The translations under genes and the position numbers were made by a program. The notes under the pieces were generated by a model. That model saw nothing but the letters and a program-made list of their open reading frames with translations, searched no databases and had not been told where the DNA came from. Of a stretch of DNA of 64,000 nucleotides, positions 9,733 to 20,808 are shown piece by piece. Numbering within the stretch: the first letter of the stretch is position 1; each line of letters begins with the position of its first letter. This DNA comes from Thermoproteota archaeon. GTDB taxonomy: Archaea > Korarchaeota > JAOZGF01 > JAOZFZ01. The stretch spans positions 1-64,000 of the forward strand of contig JAOZFT010000015.1 of the NCBI GenBank assembly GCA_027492035.1. Reading direction: 5' to 3'.

Positions 9733-9825
9733 TTTTGAACACCTTGCTTTCCTTTCTATGTTTTCTTTGTTTACGTTTCTAAGTTCTTTTAAAGAGAAAT
9801 TTGTGAAGAAATGTGAATTTTTGCT

Positions 9826-10518
9826 TCAGTCCAGCAACTGGAAACACTCCTGTATTTCCTTGATTATTTTCGATATTTTCTTTTCCCTTATATCCAGTTC
9901 TTCAGCTAACTCGCTAACTATATCTTCAAAGTTTCCTTTACTCCATGAACAAAAGGTTAAATAGGCAACTTTCCTTTTTAAACCGTCATGAATTTTTTCA
10001 TTTATAACTGTTCGCATTTTGTCCATAATTCTTCTTTTAAGTTCCAAATAAAAGGTTAAACTGTTCTCTAAGCGATTTATTTTCTCATCTATTTCGTTTA
10101 AGACTTCCCCTGCTGATTTTAGCAGTAAGGAGGGGTTTGTATCGTACAGTAACTTATTTACTTTGTTCATTAATTCATCCTTTGGGAAAAGCCTCTTTTT
10201 CAGTTCTGAGAATCTCCGTAAATTCATGTTGACAAGGCTCTGAGCCACACTTACTGTTAAGAAGAAAGATTTGTTTAATTTATAGTACTTTCTTGGTGGA
10301 GCCGCTAAGTCACTTTTTACGTAGTAAGAGGAAATAATGCCTTGCTCCATTAACTTGTCCAGGTGTTTTAAAATAGCTTGTTGACTTACCCCTATTTCTT
10401 TAGCTAATTGAGGCAGATACATTGGTTCTTCAGCTAGCAGTCTCAATATCTCTCTCCTAACTCTGTTCCCAAGTATTTTCAAGATGACGTCAAGTTCATC
10501 CTCAACATATTTAACCAT
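9826..10518 (-). CDS. ArsR-type winged-helix regulator, Phr-like (heat shock)
   Basis: The 230-residue protein begins with an ArsR-like winged helix: LGNRVRREILRLL, then QLAKEIGVSQQAILKHL as recognition region and PPRKYYKL as the wing end. A long helical C-terminal part follows. The pattern closely matches my memory of Phr, the Pyrococcus repressor of hsp20 and an AAA+ ATPase gene. That match is strengthened by context: it is divergently transcribed from cdc48 and hsp20, with a perfect inverted repeat in between. A GGAGGGGG ribosome site precedes the ATG. Function as heat-shock repressor is inferred from family plus neighbourhood. Confidence 0.75.
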   Translation of the reverse strand: MVKYVEDELDVILKILGNRVRREILRLLAEEPMYLPQLAKEIGVSQQAILKHLDKLMEQGIISSYYVKSDLAAPPRKYYKLNKSFFLTVSVAQSLVNMNLRRFSELKKRLFPKDELMNKVNKLLYDTNPSLLLKSAGEVLNEIDEKINRLENSLTFYLELKRRIMDKMRTVINEKIHDGLKRKVAYLTFCSWSKGNFEDIVSELAEELDIREKKISKIIKEIQECFQLLD

Positions 10519-10568
10519 TTGTTTATTCCCCCTCCTTTTGCATCAATTTATTTAAGTGGAACCGTTAA

Positions 10569-10609
10569 ATTTAAATATTATACTTTGGTTATTAACTATT
10601 AGTTAATAA
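10569..10609 (+). promoter_or_regulatory. cdc48 promoter with palindromic operator
   Basis: A TATA-like TTAAATAT lies at about 10570-10578, preceded by a purine/C-rich BRE-like stretch. The predicted start, about 25 nt downstream, falls within a perfect inverted repeat: TTATTAAC (10589-10596), spacer TATTA, GTTAATAA (10602-10609). A repressor bound here would block RNA polymerase, as known for Phr. It also lies upstream of a TATA-like TTAAATAAA (about 10549-10557, minus strand) serving the regulator. Confidence 0.65.
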
Positions 10610-10628
10610 ATGAAGCTTATCCTTTTAA

Positions 10629-12869
<2,241 letters not shown>

Positions 12870-12913
12870 CCCTTTTTAAGGAAAATGTAATGAAGTGAAG
12901 AGGGTGTAGAGAA

Positions 12914-13354
12914 ATGACTTATTGGCCCTTTTTTGAGGAACTTGAAAGGTTAAGGAATGAAATGAATAAATTCTTTTCTGAACTAATGAAAAGACCCCTC
13001 TCAAAAACCGGAACAGAATTGGCTGAAGGATTTAGGCAACCTTTAATGGACTTGGTAGAGAAAAACGGTGAAGTAACAGTCATAACTGAAATGCCTGGGT
13101 TAAACAAAGAAGACATAGATGTGAAACTCACTGAAAACACTTTAGAAATAAAGGCAAAAAAGAAAATAGAAAAAGAGGAAGAGAAGGGCAACTATAGAGT
13201 AAGAGAAAGAAGACATGTTGGATTTTACAGGAAAATAACTTTACCCGAAAAAGTGGATCCTTCAACAGCGAAAGCAACTTATGAAAACGGAATCCTAAAA
13301 ATAACGTTAACAAAAAAGGAAATACCGAAGAAATTCAAAATAAAAATAGAGTAA
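12914..13354 (+). CDS. hsp20: Hsp20/alpha-crystallin small heat-shock protein
   Basis: This 146-residue protein has a short N-terminal arm (EELERLRNEMNKFFSEL), an alpha-crystallin domain with VITEMPGLNKEDIDVKL and a terminal ENGILKITL strand, and a C-terminal IKI motif that docks into neighbouring subunits. Small heat-shock proteins hold unfolding proteins in a refoldable state. It follows cdc48 by 44 bp on the same strand, so both are likely one transcript under the upstream operator. Pairing of hsp20 with an AAA+ ATPase under a Phr-type regulator is known from Thermococcales. Confidence 0.93.
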   Translation: MTYWPFFEELERLRNEMNKFFSELMKRPLSKTGTELAEGFRQPLMDLVEKNGEVTVITEMPGLNKEDIDVKLTENTLEIKAKKKIEKEEEKGNYRVRERRHVGFYRKITLPEKVDPSTAKATYENGILKITLTKKEIPKKFKIKIE

Positions 13355-13498
13355 ACCTAAACTTTAAAAAAGTAAAACCAAAATTTTTTTAGAAAACTTA
13401 AAAGCTAACCTCCCTTTTTCCTTTTTCTTAAAAAGAGTGACGGGTTAGAATTTACTCTCCCCAAAAAAATTTATCCTTTCTGAGAAGTAGTAGAGGCT

Positions 13499-14110
13499 TT
13501 GAGAAAGATGGTAAACAAGGAAGAAACCCTTAAAAAACTTGCTGAAGAAATAAAAAACTGCAAAAAATGTGAATTATATAAAACAAGAACAAACCCTGTC
13601 CCTGGAGAGGGGAACCCAAATACATCTATCTTATTGATTGGAGAAGCCCCAGGGTACTGGGAAGACATAAGGGGCAAACCTTTCGTGGGGGCAGCAGGAA
13701 AATTCTTAAATGAGTTACTGGCAATTTCTGGATTAGAAAGAGAAGATGTTTACATTTGTAACGTTTTAAAATGCCGTCCAACCTTTGAAGGAAAGAATAG
13801 GCCGCCGAAACCTGAAGAAATAAAGGCTTGCACACCGTATTTAGATAAACAAATCAAGATAATAGGGCCCGAAATTATTTGCACCTTAGGGAATTTCGCA
13901 ACAAGTTATATCCTGCAAAAATTCGGGTTTAAGCCAGAGTCAGTTGGGGAAGTGCATGGAAAAGTTTTTGAGGTGAACAGTTTAATGGGAAAAATGAAAA
14001 TAATTCCCCTCTACCACCCAGCAGCTGGTTTACATAAGCCCCCAATGAAGGAAATCATAAGGAAGGATTGGGAGAGAGTCAGGGAGGAAATAGAAACCGG
14101 GAAGAATTAA
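13499..14110 (+). CDS. udg: Family 4 uracil-DNA glycosylase
   Basis: This enzyme removes uracil from DNA at the start of base excision repair. The 203-residue protein has the family 4 motif A GEAPG, PFVGAAGKFLNELL, and motif B YHPAAGLH with the catalytic His. Cysteines for the [4Fe-4S] cluster are visible: CKKC near residue 20, then one in CNVLKC and one in KACTPYL. TTG at 13499 or ATG at 13508 may be the start; neither has a strong ribosome site. It stands alone with a small basic-protein gene 23 bp downstream. Confidence 0.93.
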   Translation: MRKMVNKEETLKKLAEEIKNCKKCELYKTRTNPVPGEGNPNTSILLIGEAPGYWEDIRGKPFVGAAGKFLNELLAISGLEREDVYICNVLKCRPTFEGKNRPPKPEEIKACTPYLDKQIKIIGPEIICTLGNFATSYILQKFGFKPESVGEVHGKVFEVNSLMGKMKIIPLYHPAAGLHKPPMKEIIRKDWERVREEIETGKN

Positions 14111-14133
14111 GTTTATTGAAGGAAGGTTTTTAA

Positions 14134-14325
14134 GTGTTGAAAGCAAAAAGGCTTTACAGAAAAATAAAAGGCGTTAGAGCCCAAATAAAAACAGCTACGA
14201 AAAAAATTGAGAAGGCTTACTCTAAAGGTGAAAATTTCCGGTTTTACGAAAACAAAGTGCAAAAACTAGTGAAAAATAAAAGTAAATGGAGGAAAAGATT
14301 CCATAAACTTAAACATGAAAGGTAA
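14134..14325 (+). CDS. Small basic protein, 63 residues
   Basis: Lys/Arg-rich protein with predicted helical, coiled-coil-like repeats (KIKGVRAQIKTATKKIEKAY and VQKLVKNKSKWRKRFHKL). The GTG start follows GAAGGAAGG at good spacing, and the gene sits 23 bp after udg on the same strand, so it is probably translated. The composition suggests nucleic-acid binding. I do not recognise a family. Confidence 0.55.
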   Translation: MLKAKRLYRKIKGVRAQIKTATKKIEKAYSKGENFRFYENKVQKLVKNKSKWRKRFHKLKHER

Positions 14326-14432
14326 AAAATGTTTCCAGAAGTATCTTTAAGGTTTATTTCTTAAACTTATGATTAAGTTTATAGGGGTATATAGTATACG
14401 TATATGCCAAATAATGTTTACAAGTTACTGCA

Positions 14433-15932
14433 CTAAATCGCCACTTGGAATTTTTTCTTGTCTTTTCTGCATATAACTTGAGTTAAATTCCTCCCAGATA
14501 AAGCTACAGCTGGTAAACCTCCACCTGGTTCAACCCATTGCCCAACCATATAAAAATTTTTCAGCCTGGGTAAGGTCTTTTTCATCCTTCTCATAAACAT
14601 TTTTGGTGTTGGCAGCCACCCTTCAAAACTCCCTTTCCAGTTATTTGTATACCTTATGTAAGTGGCAGGTGTAGCAACATCATAAACCTCAACTTTCGAG
14701 GCTATATCTCCAAATCTTTTATCAAGAATCACTATAAGCTCCTTAGCAATTCTTTCTTTCTCTTTACGATACTTTCCCATATTTCTCTTCCTCAATTTTA
14801 CCCAGTATTCATAATTGGAGGGGACGTGTACAATGATAGAGGTTTTTCCTTCTGGTGCTAATGTAGGGTCAAAGTTGTAGATTCTCACCATTACCCTCTC
14901 AACTTTGTTTTTATCGTCAATAATGAAAGGCTTATCAAGAGGGAAACTTATTGAATGTGGAATGTTATTGAATCTTTTCGATATTCCCAGTGAAATTTGA
15001 GTAATTGCAGGAAACAGCTCTGAATTATTGTAATAATCCAAGATTTCCTTATTTATGTATTTACCGTCAAGCATTTCAAAAATGGTATAATGTCCATCAG
15101 CAGCTGAGATTACAATGTCAGCACTGTAAATTTCCCCATTTGCCAGTTTTATTCCAACAGCTTTATTATTTTCCACAATAACCTTTAACACTTTCGAGTT
15201 ATAACTCACTTTGCCGCCGAGATCAACATACCTCCTTTCGATAGACTTTGAAAACTCTAGAGATCCCCCAATTGGATAACCTGCAGATTTTAGGTGCATC
15301 CAGGAGAGGGTCATAATAAGTCCAGCCATTGCGAATCGGTCATCTACCCCAAGAATCAAAGGAAATATCTCTTTTAAAAATGGATTTTGAAATTTTTCTG
15401 CGTAATCCTTAATTGTGATTTTCTTCCATTTCTTTGCAGCTTTTAAAAAACGATACATCTTAAATAAAAATTTCATTCCATCGATAGGACCATATAGTTC
15501 AGGTGCCTTCTCTATCGGTATTTCAAACCCTGTAAATTCCCTTACTGCATCTGTAAACTTCTTTATTACCTGTTTATCTTCAGGTGCAAACCTTATCATC
15601 TCCCTCTCTAATTTATCCACATTTGTATAAACTGTGAAAACCCTTCCATTTTTCCCTTCTATCCTAATGAATTCTTCAAAGTTCACTATCTTCTTATTTT
15701 GAATCGCACCTAATTCTTGCCATATCTTGTATAAGTTAACAAATGGACTTGAACCAACAAGCCAATGAATGCAGCCATCGAAAATATACCCTTTCCTTCT
15801 CCATGAAGTGCATACACCACCTGGAGACTGGCTCATTTCGAATATTTGAGTTTCGTACCCATTCATTTGTAAATAACAACCTGTCGATAAACCAGCTACT
15901 CCAGCGCCTATTATTGCCACTTTCTTGCTCAT
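14433..15932 (-). CDS. Phytoene-desaturase-like FAD oxidoreductase
   Basis: The 499-residue protein begins with a dinucleotide-binding motif (AIIGAGVAGLSTGCYLQMNG) and FEMSQSPGGVCTSWRRKGY, the flavin-binding signature of the CrtI/carotenoid-isomerase/amine-oxidase superfamily. A second FAD motif near the C terminus is FYMVGQWVEPGGGLP. Members desaturate or isomerise carotenoids and other isoprenoids. No carotenoid synthesis genes are nearby, so the substrate cannot be named. ATG start; convergent with the upstream small gene and well separated from the divergent Yip1 gene. Confidence 0.8.
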   Translation of the reverse strand: MSKKVAIIGAGVAGLSTGCYLQMNGYETQIFEMSQSPGGVCTSWRRKGYIFDGCIHWLVGSSPFVNLYKIWQELGAIQNKKIVNFEEFIRIEGKNGRVFTVYTNVDKLEREMIRFAPEDKQVIKKFTDAVREFTGFEIPIEKAPELYGPIDGMKFLFKMYRFLKAAKKWKKITIKDYAEKFQNPFLKEIFPLILGVDDRFAMAGLIMTLSWMHLKSAGYPIGGSLEFSKSIERRYVDLGGKVSYNSKVLKVIVENNKAVGIKLANGEIYSADIVISAADGHYTIFEMLDGKYINKEILDYYNNSELFPAITQISLGISKRFNNIPHSISFPLDKPFIIDDKNKVERVMVRIYNFDPTLAPEGKTSIIVHVPSNYEYWVKLRKRNMGKYRKEKERIAKELIVILDKRFGDIASKVEVYDVATPATYIRYTNNWKGSFEGWLPTPKMFMRRMKKTLPRLKNFYMVGQWVEPGGGLPAVALSGRNLTQVICRKDKKKFQVAI

Positions 15933-16020
15933 TTCTTTTTCCTCTTATATCCTTCTATATTCAACTATACAGGGTTTAATTTAGGTAAATGTATATAAAG
16001 TTATGTTGGGATGATGTTTC

Positions 16021-16044
16021 AAAGGGATGCGCAAAGGGATGCGA
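16021..16044. repeat. 12-bp tandem repeat, two copies
   Basis: AAAGGGATGCGC is followed directly by AAAGGGATGCGA in the 290-bp gap between the divergent flavoprotein and Yip1 genes. On the minus strand the rest of the gap (about 16045-16140) reads like a short decayed coding stretch (for example TIADALKTLKGFNKEKLL), interrupted by a stop, too short to assign. Confidence 0.5.
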
Positions 16045-16145
16045 TAAGTAATTTCTCTTTATTAAATCCCTTCAAGGTTTTCAGTGCATCTGCAATGGTT
16101 TTTCATTCTTCACCGACAATAATTTCAACATGGTTGTAAACCGAA

Positions 16146-16160
16146 AAATTTATATATAAA
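16146..16160 (+). promoter_or_regulatory. TATA-like promoter for the Yip1 gene
   Basis: AATTTATATATAAA lies about 65-78 bp upstream of the Yip1-like gene start, with a purine/C-rich stretch just before it as BRE. It implies a leader of roughly 40 nt. Confidence 0.5.
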
Positions 16161-16223
16161 AAAAATTACTTAGATTTCGAATTATTAATTTTCTAACTTA
16201 TTTCTTGAAAGAGTGAAGTAAAA

Positions 16224-16886
16224 ATGAACTGGTACAAAGGGTTTTCAAGTAGAATTGGAGGAGTTTTGCTTCACCCGAGGGAAACTTTTGAAATGATTGT
16301 GCATGAAAAAAGAGGGCTAACAGAACCTGTTCTACTCTTTCTAATAATAACTTTGGTTGAGGGATTGCTTGCAGGTTCAGTTATTTCCCGTGTTATACAA
16401 CGTATTCTAGAAATTGTGGAGGTTGGGAGCCATATTCCTTCTTGGATTGTCTCAGGTATTTTTTCCCAAGTTTTGCCTTTCAGTTTAGTGTTGGTTAGTG
16501 TAATAGGTGGCTTCGTTAACTTAATACTTTGGAGCCTGATTAATCACTTAGTTGCTAGACATTTATTTGACAGCATGGGAAGTTATGAAGCAACACTGGG
16601 TTTGTACATGTACACCTCAGTTATTGATTTCCTAATTATTCTTGGCTTAATTGTTTCATTATTCACTCCCGCTGCTGGTTTACTCCTAACTTCAACTTTA
16701 GCATTTGTTACTTTGATTTGGAAAGCTTGGTTGCTTGTTTTAATAACAGAGAATGTTTACGGTTTAGATTCAGGTAAAGCTTTAATTTCAGCCATCTTAA
16801 TTCCTTTAGTTATTTATCTTGTGGTTTTTCCAGGTTTATCTCTGATAAGGCTGCTTTACATGCCATGGAACCCTTGGAGGTTTTAA
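16224..16886 (+). CDS. Yip1-domain membrane protein
   Basis: The 220-residue protein has a short cytoplasmic start with LLHPRETFEMI, the typical entry of Yip1-domain proteins (the 'P-x-E/T-F' pattern), followed by about five membrane spans. Bacterial and archaeal Yip1 proteins have no firm function. It is followed 26 bp later by a toast-rack membrane protein, and the pair probably shares a transcript from the TATA at 16146. Confidence 0.75.
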   Translation: MNWYKGFSSRIGGVLLHPRETFEMIVHEKRGLTEPVLLFLIITLVEGLLAGSVISRVIQRILEIVEVGSHIPSWIVSGIFSQVLPFSLVLVSVIGGFVNLILWSLINHLVARHLFDSMGSYEATLGLYMYTSVIDFLIILGLIVSLFTPAAGLLLTSTLAFVTLIWKAWLLVLITENVYGLDSGKALISAILIPLVIYLVVFPGLSLIRLLYMPWNPWRF

Positions 16887-16921
16887 TTTTTTTAGTTTTT
16901 GGAAGGTAAGGTGTGGAAGGA

Positions 16922-17809
16922 ATGGTTTCATTAAATTTGTCAAAGGAACAGTTAACCGGTTTAGGTATAATAATAATTATCGCAGCTGGTTTAATTCTTG
17001 CAGTTAGTGCTCCCCTTTTTCTAAAAGGTAAACCTGTCGAAGAAAGGGAGAAAATAAATTTAATTAACATTTTTGAAAAAATAACAAGGGAATGGGGAGA
17101 AAAAGAGAAATTATATTTCAATAGCACCGACGTGGATGTAAAGGAAGTAGTTGTGAATTTAAACGCTTCACTGGGTTCATTCAAAGTTTCTTTTGAAGAC
17201 ACGGGACTTCCTTTTCAAGCTGAAATTGAGCAGCAGAAGTCATCTCCAAAACCTGTTTTTGAAAAAGAGAAAAGAAACCAGGTTCTTTATTGCAGCCTTA
17301 AAGTTGAAGAGGGGAAAGTACATGTTTTCTTGGATCCCTCCTGGAAGTATAGTGTCTCAGTAAAAACAGGGACAGGAGCTGTGACTTTCACGTCCATAAC
17401 CGGTGTTAGAGTGGACAATTTGTTTTTGTCAACGATTGTGGGTGCTGTAAACCTAAATTTGCAAGGTTTAATCAGGAATGTGTCAGTTAAAACCGAAACA
17501 GGCGCCATAAACCTTTCATATATTATAAGTGAACCATTAAACAGTTCAGTGGATTGTAAAACAGGAATTGGGGCGATTAAGTTCAGTGTTGCTGTACCTG
17601 AAGAAGCGGGTCTCAGCATTCACGCAGAAACAGGTGTAGGATCAGTTAAAATAAAGGGTGACGGATTAAAAGTTGTAAGTTCTTCAGAGAATGAAATTCA
17701 CTATAAATCAAATAATTTCGATGCTGCCAAGTCTAGGTTAGACATAAACCTATTTACTGGTACAGGATCGATTAAAGGGGACGTTGAAACTATGTCCTCA
17801 ACTGTTTAA
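16922..17809 (+). CDS. Membrane-anchored toast-rack (DUF4097-like) protein
   Basis: An N-terminal membrane span (GLGIIIIIAAGLILAVSAP) is followed by an extracellular beta-rich region made of repeated units ending in TGTGAV, TETGAI, KTGIGAI, TGVGSV, TGTGSI. This repeat is the mark of the DUF4097/toast-rack beta-solenoid, known from bacterial cell-envelope stress proteins such as LiaF/LiaI relatives. Start taken as the ATG at 16922; GTG at 16913 would add three residues. It sits between a Yip1-like gene and an ArsR-like regulator, which suggests an envelope-related role, by inference. Confidence 0.7.
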   Translation: MVSLNLSKEQLTGLGIIIIIAAGLILAVSAPLFLKGKPVEEREKINLINIFEKITREWGEKEKLYFNSTDVDVKEVVVNLNASLGSFKVSFEDTGLPFQAEIEQQKSSPKPVFEKEKRNQVLYCSLKVEEGKVHVFLDPSWKYSVSVKTGTGAVTFTSITGVRVDNLFLSTIVGAVNLNLQGLIRNVSVKTETGAINLSYIISEPLNSSVDCKTGIGAIKFSVAVPEEAGLSIHAETGVGSVKIKGDGLKVVSSSENEIHYKSNNFDAAKSRLDINLFTGTGSIKGDVETMSSTV

Positions 17810-17896
17810 AAACTGCACTTTTTTGTTTCCTTCCACTCTTTTAAAAACTTTGAAGACAGGTGAATCGGGACGGTTTATATTCCTAGAAATAAACCC

Positions 17897-18553
17897 TTGC
17901 AGGGAAAAAATGTTTTGAATGTTTTAGCCAATGAAAACAGGCTTTTAATCATAAAGTTCATTACTGAAAGCAAGGAGGGAGTCAGTGCCTCAGAAATAGC
18001 TGAAAAATTAAATTTGAAAATTTCAACCGTTATGAGTCACTTAGAACAAATGGAGTCTGTGGGATTGATCAGGTTTGACTGGAAAAGGATAGGTAGGGGT
18101 AGGCCTCTCAAAAAATATAAACTTGTAGATAACTATGTAACAATAGACCTGGACTTAGCTGCTTTAGCCAGGATCCCAAACAAGGAGGAACTTGAAGAAA
18201 AAATTTTCACCTACATCTCCTTAAAAAGGAAAAGAGACACTTTGCCCGTAAGCTTAACAGTTGAAGACATAATTAAAACCTTAAATGTAGACGCTAAAAC
18301 CGCACTTGTATTGCTTGATTACTTAACTGAAAAGAAAAACGAAGTAGCTAAAATGTTAGCTTCAGAAGTGCTCGAAAAATTCAAAAACAAAAAAGTTGTG
18401 GAAATAGAAAAAATAGCTAGGGAATTGAAAGTACATGAATACTGGGCAGCGAAAACAGCTTCGTACCTGGAATCAAAAGGCCTTTACAAAGTTAGAGAAG
18501 GTAAAATTTGTAGGATTGAATACGAAAAAGGCAAGGAAAAAACAGGGAAGTGA
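17897..18553 (+). CDS. ArsR-type winged-helix regulator
   Basis: The 218-residue protein starts LNVLANENRLLIIKFI, then SEIAEKLNLKISTVMSHLEQM as helix-turn-helix and GRGRPLKKYKL as wing, the ArsR/TrmB-like arrangement. The C-terminal half has two further helical repeats that may be another winged helix (EDIIKTLNVDAKTALVLLDYL). The TTG start lies about 25 bp after a TATA-like GTTTATATT (17869-17877), so the messenger may be leaderless. Target unknown; the neighbouring membrane genes and the downstream island are candidates. Confidence 0.75.
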   Translation: MQGKNVLNVLANENRLLIIKFITESKEGVSASEIAEKLNLKISTVMSHLEQMESVGLIRFDWKRIGRGRPLKKYKLVDNYVTIDLDLAALARIPNKEELEEKIFTYISLKRKRDTLPVSLTVEDIIKTLNVDAKTALVLLDYLTEKKNEVAKMLASEVLEKFKNKKVVEIEKIARELKVHEYWAAKTASYLESKGLYKVREGKICRIEYEKGKEKTGK

Positions 18554-18561
18554 GGTTTCCT

Positions 18562-18915
18562 TTATTGAATAGGTGGTGAAAGGGCATAAATTATGGTGGC
18601 GCTTTCCTTCCCTTCATTTATTAACCCATGTTTCTCACCAGCTGGGAGATAAATTGCATCTCCCTCTTTTACCTTAATTTTTTTGTTGTTACAGTAAATT
18701 GTCACTTCCCCCTTTAATATGAAGTAAACTTCGTCTTCAACCTCATACTTCCACTTCAATGGTTTATTACCTGGTTCAACAAATACTACACCAAACATTA
18801 TTTTGTCAGATCCTTCCCTTCCCTTAGTTATTAACCTTCTTACACGAATACTGTCAGATAAAGTTACAGATTCAATATCTCTTACATTAACAACCTTTGC
18901 TGACTTTTTACTCAT
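18562..18915 (-). CDS. Small cupin-domain protein
   Basis: The 117-residue protein folds as a single cupin: a first motif region (EVEDEVYFILKGEVTI) and a second (GDAIYLPAGEKHGLINEG). The first motif lacks the usual HxH pair, keeping acidic residues, while a His is retained in the second. Single cupins act as metal-dependent isomerases or sugar/amino-acid binding proteins. A GGGGGGAAAG ribosome site precedes the ATG. It is the first gene of a minus-strand group followed by an LLM oxidoreductase, an Asp/Glu-racemase-family protein and an aminotransferase, all likely metabolic. Confidence 0.8.
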   Translation of the reverse strand: MSKKSAKVVNVRDIESVTLSDSIRVRRLITKGREGSDKIMFGVVFVEPGNKPLKWKYEVEDEVYFILKGEVTIYCNNKKIKVKEGDAIYLPAGEKHGLINEGKESATIIYALSPPIQ

Positions 18916-18973
18916 TGCTTTCCCCCCATTTTCTTGAAAAGGAAAAACTGTGAAGTTCTCAGCTTCTCATCCC

Positions 18974-20026
18974 TCACCCTTTAAAGTGAGGCATTATCTT
19001 TTCATTAATCTCTTTTAATGTCTCCTCAACTGTTGGTCCCCCTGAAATGGTCATTATTCTGAACCCTAGGTTTTTTGCACCGGCTTTAACGTACTCATTT
19101 ATATGTTCTAAACATTCTTCAGGACTGCCTATTACAATAGTTTTTCTAACTAATTCCTCAGGCACGTCTTTAGATGCTTCAAGTAAAGCTTTTCCATTTG
19201 GGAAAGGTTTATGTGCCAATATATGGGTGTAAGCCGGGGCTGAAACCTCATAACCATGTTCCTTCAAAATACTTCTTTCAACGTAGAGGTAAGCCTTACC
19301 TACCTCCACAGCTTTCTTCTGCACTTCAGGATCGTCACACATACAAACATAAAGCCATGTAACAATGTCTATTTCATCGAAATTCCTACCAGCTCTTTTT
19401 GCGGATTCTTCTATTGTTTTGATTAAACCTGGAAGTTTCTTTGGCAACACAATCCACGAGAACCAACCTTCAGCTTTTTCCCCTATTATTTTCAGGAGGC
19501 TTTTTGATTTTATTGCCCCCACATAAATTGGTGGATGAGGTTTCTGAACAAACTTCTGATCTATAAATGCTTCTTTTAAAGTGTAAAACTCTCCATTGTA
19601 GAAAGCCATTCTTTCTCTGTTAGAGGTCCATAAAAGCTTGGTTACGTCAATGTACTCACTTAACCTTTTAATCCTCTTTTTTGCACTTTCGAATTCTATT
19701 CCGAAAGGTATAAGGTTCATTGCTTCACCTGCACCTAAGGCTGTCACTGCTCTGCCTGCTGTTAACTCATCAAGTGTAGCCACCATTTGAGCCATTTTTG
19801 AGGGGTGAATGTGGTAAATGTCAGCTACACCTGGGCTTAATTTAATTTTTTTAGTTTGGGCACCTATTGCACCCATAACAGTCCAACAGTCGATGCGTGC
19901 CCCATCAATGTCTACGATATGGTCAGGTATAAAAACATAGTCGAAACCGTATTTTTCAGCTAAAACTCCACATTTCACAACCCTATCTGCTGGGTACATA
20001 TCTCCAAGCACTGCACTAAACTTCAT
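18974..20026 (-). CDS. LLM-class F420/flavin-dependent oxidoreductase (Mer-like)
   Basis: The 350-residue TIM-barrel protein has the luciferase-like pattern: GFDYVFIPDHIVDI, KIKLSPGVADIYHIHP, ATLDELTAGRAVTALGAGEAM and PPIYVGAIKSKSL. The family includes Mer, which interconverts methylene- and methyl-tetrahydromethanopterin with F420. That activity would fit an island full of corrinoid methyltransferases and MtrH, but many LLM proteins have other substrates, so this is an inference. The true start is the ATG at 20026, 9 nt after GGAGGAGGTGGGG; an upstream start would only translate the ribosome site. Followed closely upstream by the racemase-family gene (12 bp), suggesting one operon. Confidence 0.75.
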   Translation of the reverse strand: MKFSAVLGDMYPADRVVKCGVLAEKYGFDYVFIPDHIVDIDGARIDCWTVMGAIGAQTKKIKLSPGVADIYHIHPSKMAQMVATLDELTAGRAVTALGAGEAMNLIPFGIEFESAKKRIKRLSEYIDVTKLLWTSNRERMAFYNGEFYTLKEAFIDQKFVQKPHPPIYVGAIKSKSLLKIIGEKAEGWFSWIVLPKKLPGLIKTIEESAKRAGRNFDEIDIVTWLYVCMCDDPEVQKKAVEVGKAYLYVERSILKEHGYEVSAPAYTHILAHKPFPNGKALLEASKDVPEELVRKTIVIGSPEECLEHINEYVKAGAKNLGFRIMTISGGPTVEETLKEINEKIMPHFKG

Positions 20027-20058
20027 TTTTTCCCCACCTCCTCCCAAAAAGTAAAAAA

Positions 20059-20781
20059 TTACTTTGTTGCAAATAATGCTTCTCCGTAACCTTTCACTTC
20101 TTTTAACGGTGCGTTACATTTTTTTAATGCATTCCATAGTGTTGCTGAGTTGCTGCAAACAACAGGTTTGTTAAGTTTCTTCTCTAACTCATTTATGAGC
20201 CCCATTAGTTTAAGCCCTGTACAGCTTATGAATAAACCTTTAGATCTTTCGGAGTCAGCTTTTTCAGCTGCTTCACTTAATTCGCTATGTTCCAAGGCAC
20301 ACATTTCTTCAGTATTAGTTATGGAAAGGCCGACATCCTTCACAACTTTTATGTTGAAATTTGCCAAGTAATTTATCTCCATTTTGTTAAGGTCTTTAGT
20401 GTAAGGTGTCATTAAAGATATAGTGGATAATTTTAATTGCTTCAATGCCTCAACCACTGACTGCATAGTACTTATTGCTTTTACCCCTGTCTCATTTTCT
20501 ATTTTATTAAGCAGTTTCTTTTCCCATTCCAAACCTAGAACAAAGGTTCCGCTTGTGCAATGGTAAATTATTAAGTCTATTTTTGGGGGTAACCTTTCAA
20601 TAGCGATTTCTACTTCATCCGACATCTTGAGCAAGTTTTCTCTTGTAACTGATTCCAGTTTAATTCGTGTCGCGTAAAAAGCCACACCCTCAGGTGCTGC
20701 TTTATTGAATTCATATTCTGTCGTGTAGTCCTCGTGCGGTAAAATCAACCCTATTCTAGCTTTTTCACCGTAAAGAACCAT
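20059..20781 (-). CDS. Maleate isomerase / Asp-Glu racemase superfamily protein
   Basis: The 240-residue protein has the two-cysteine architecture of maleate isomerase and related Asp/Glu racemase-fold enzymes: Cys75 in YHCTSGT and Cys187 in SCTGL. Arylmalonate decarboxylases of the same family keep only the second Cys, so isomerase chemistry is favoured. Such enzymes interconvert cis/trans or D/L forms of small dicarboxylates. It lies 12 bp from the LLM gene and 27 bp from the aminotransferase gene on the same strand, with AAAGGTG before the ATG. Actual substrate unknown. Confidence 0.7.
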   Translation of the reverse strand: MVLYGEKARIGLILPHEDYTTEYEFNKAAPEGVAFYATRIKLESVTRENLLKMSDEVEIAIERLPPKIDLIIYHCTSGTFVLGLEWEKKLLNKIENETGVKAISTMQSVVEALKQLKLSTISLMTPYTKDLNKMEINYLANFNIKVVKDVGLSITNTEEMCALEHSELSEAAEKADSERSKGLFISCTGLKLMGLINELEKKLNKPVVCSNSATLWNALKKCNAPLKEVKGYGEALFATK

Positions 20782-20808
20782 TTTTAAACACCTTTAATAA
20801 ATGCCCAA

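Noticed and set aside
16020-16140. Minus-strand coding-like stretch between two divergent genes
   Set aside because: It reads like protein (TIADALKTLKGF) but is broken by stops and too short to assign.
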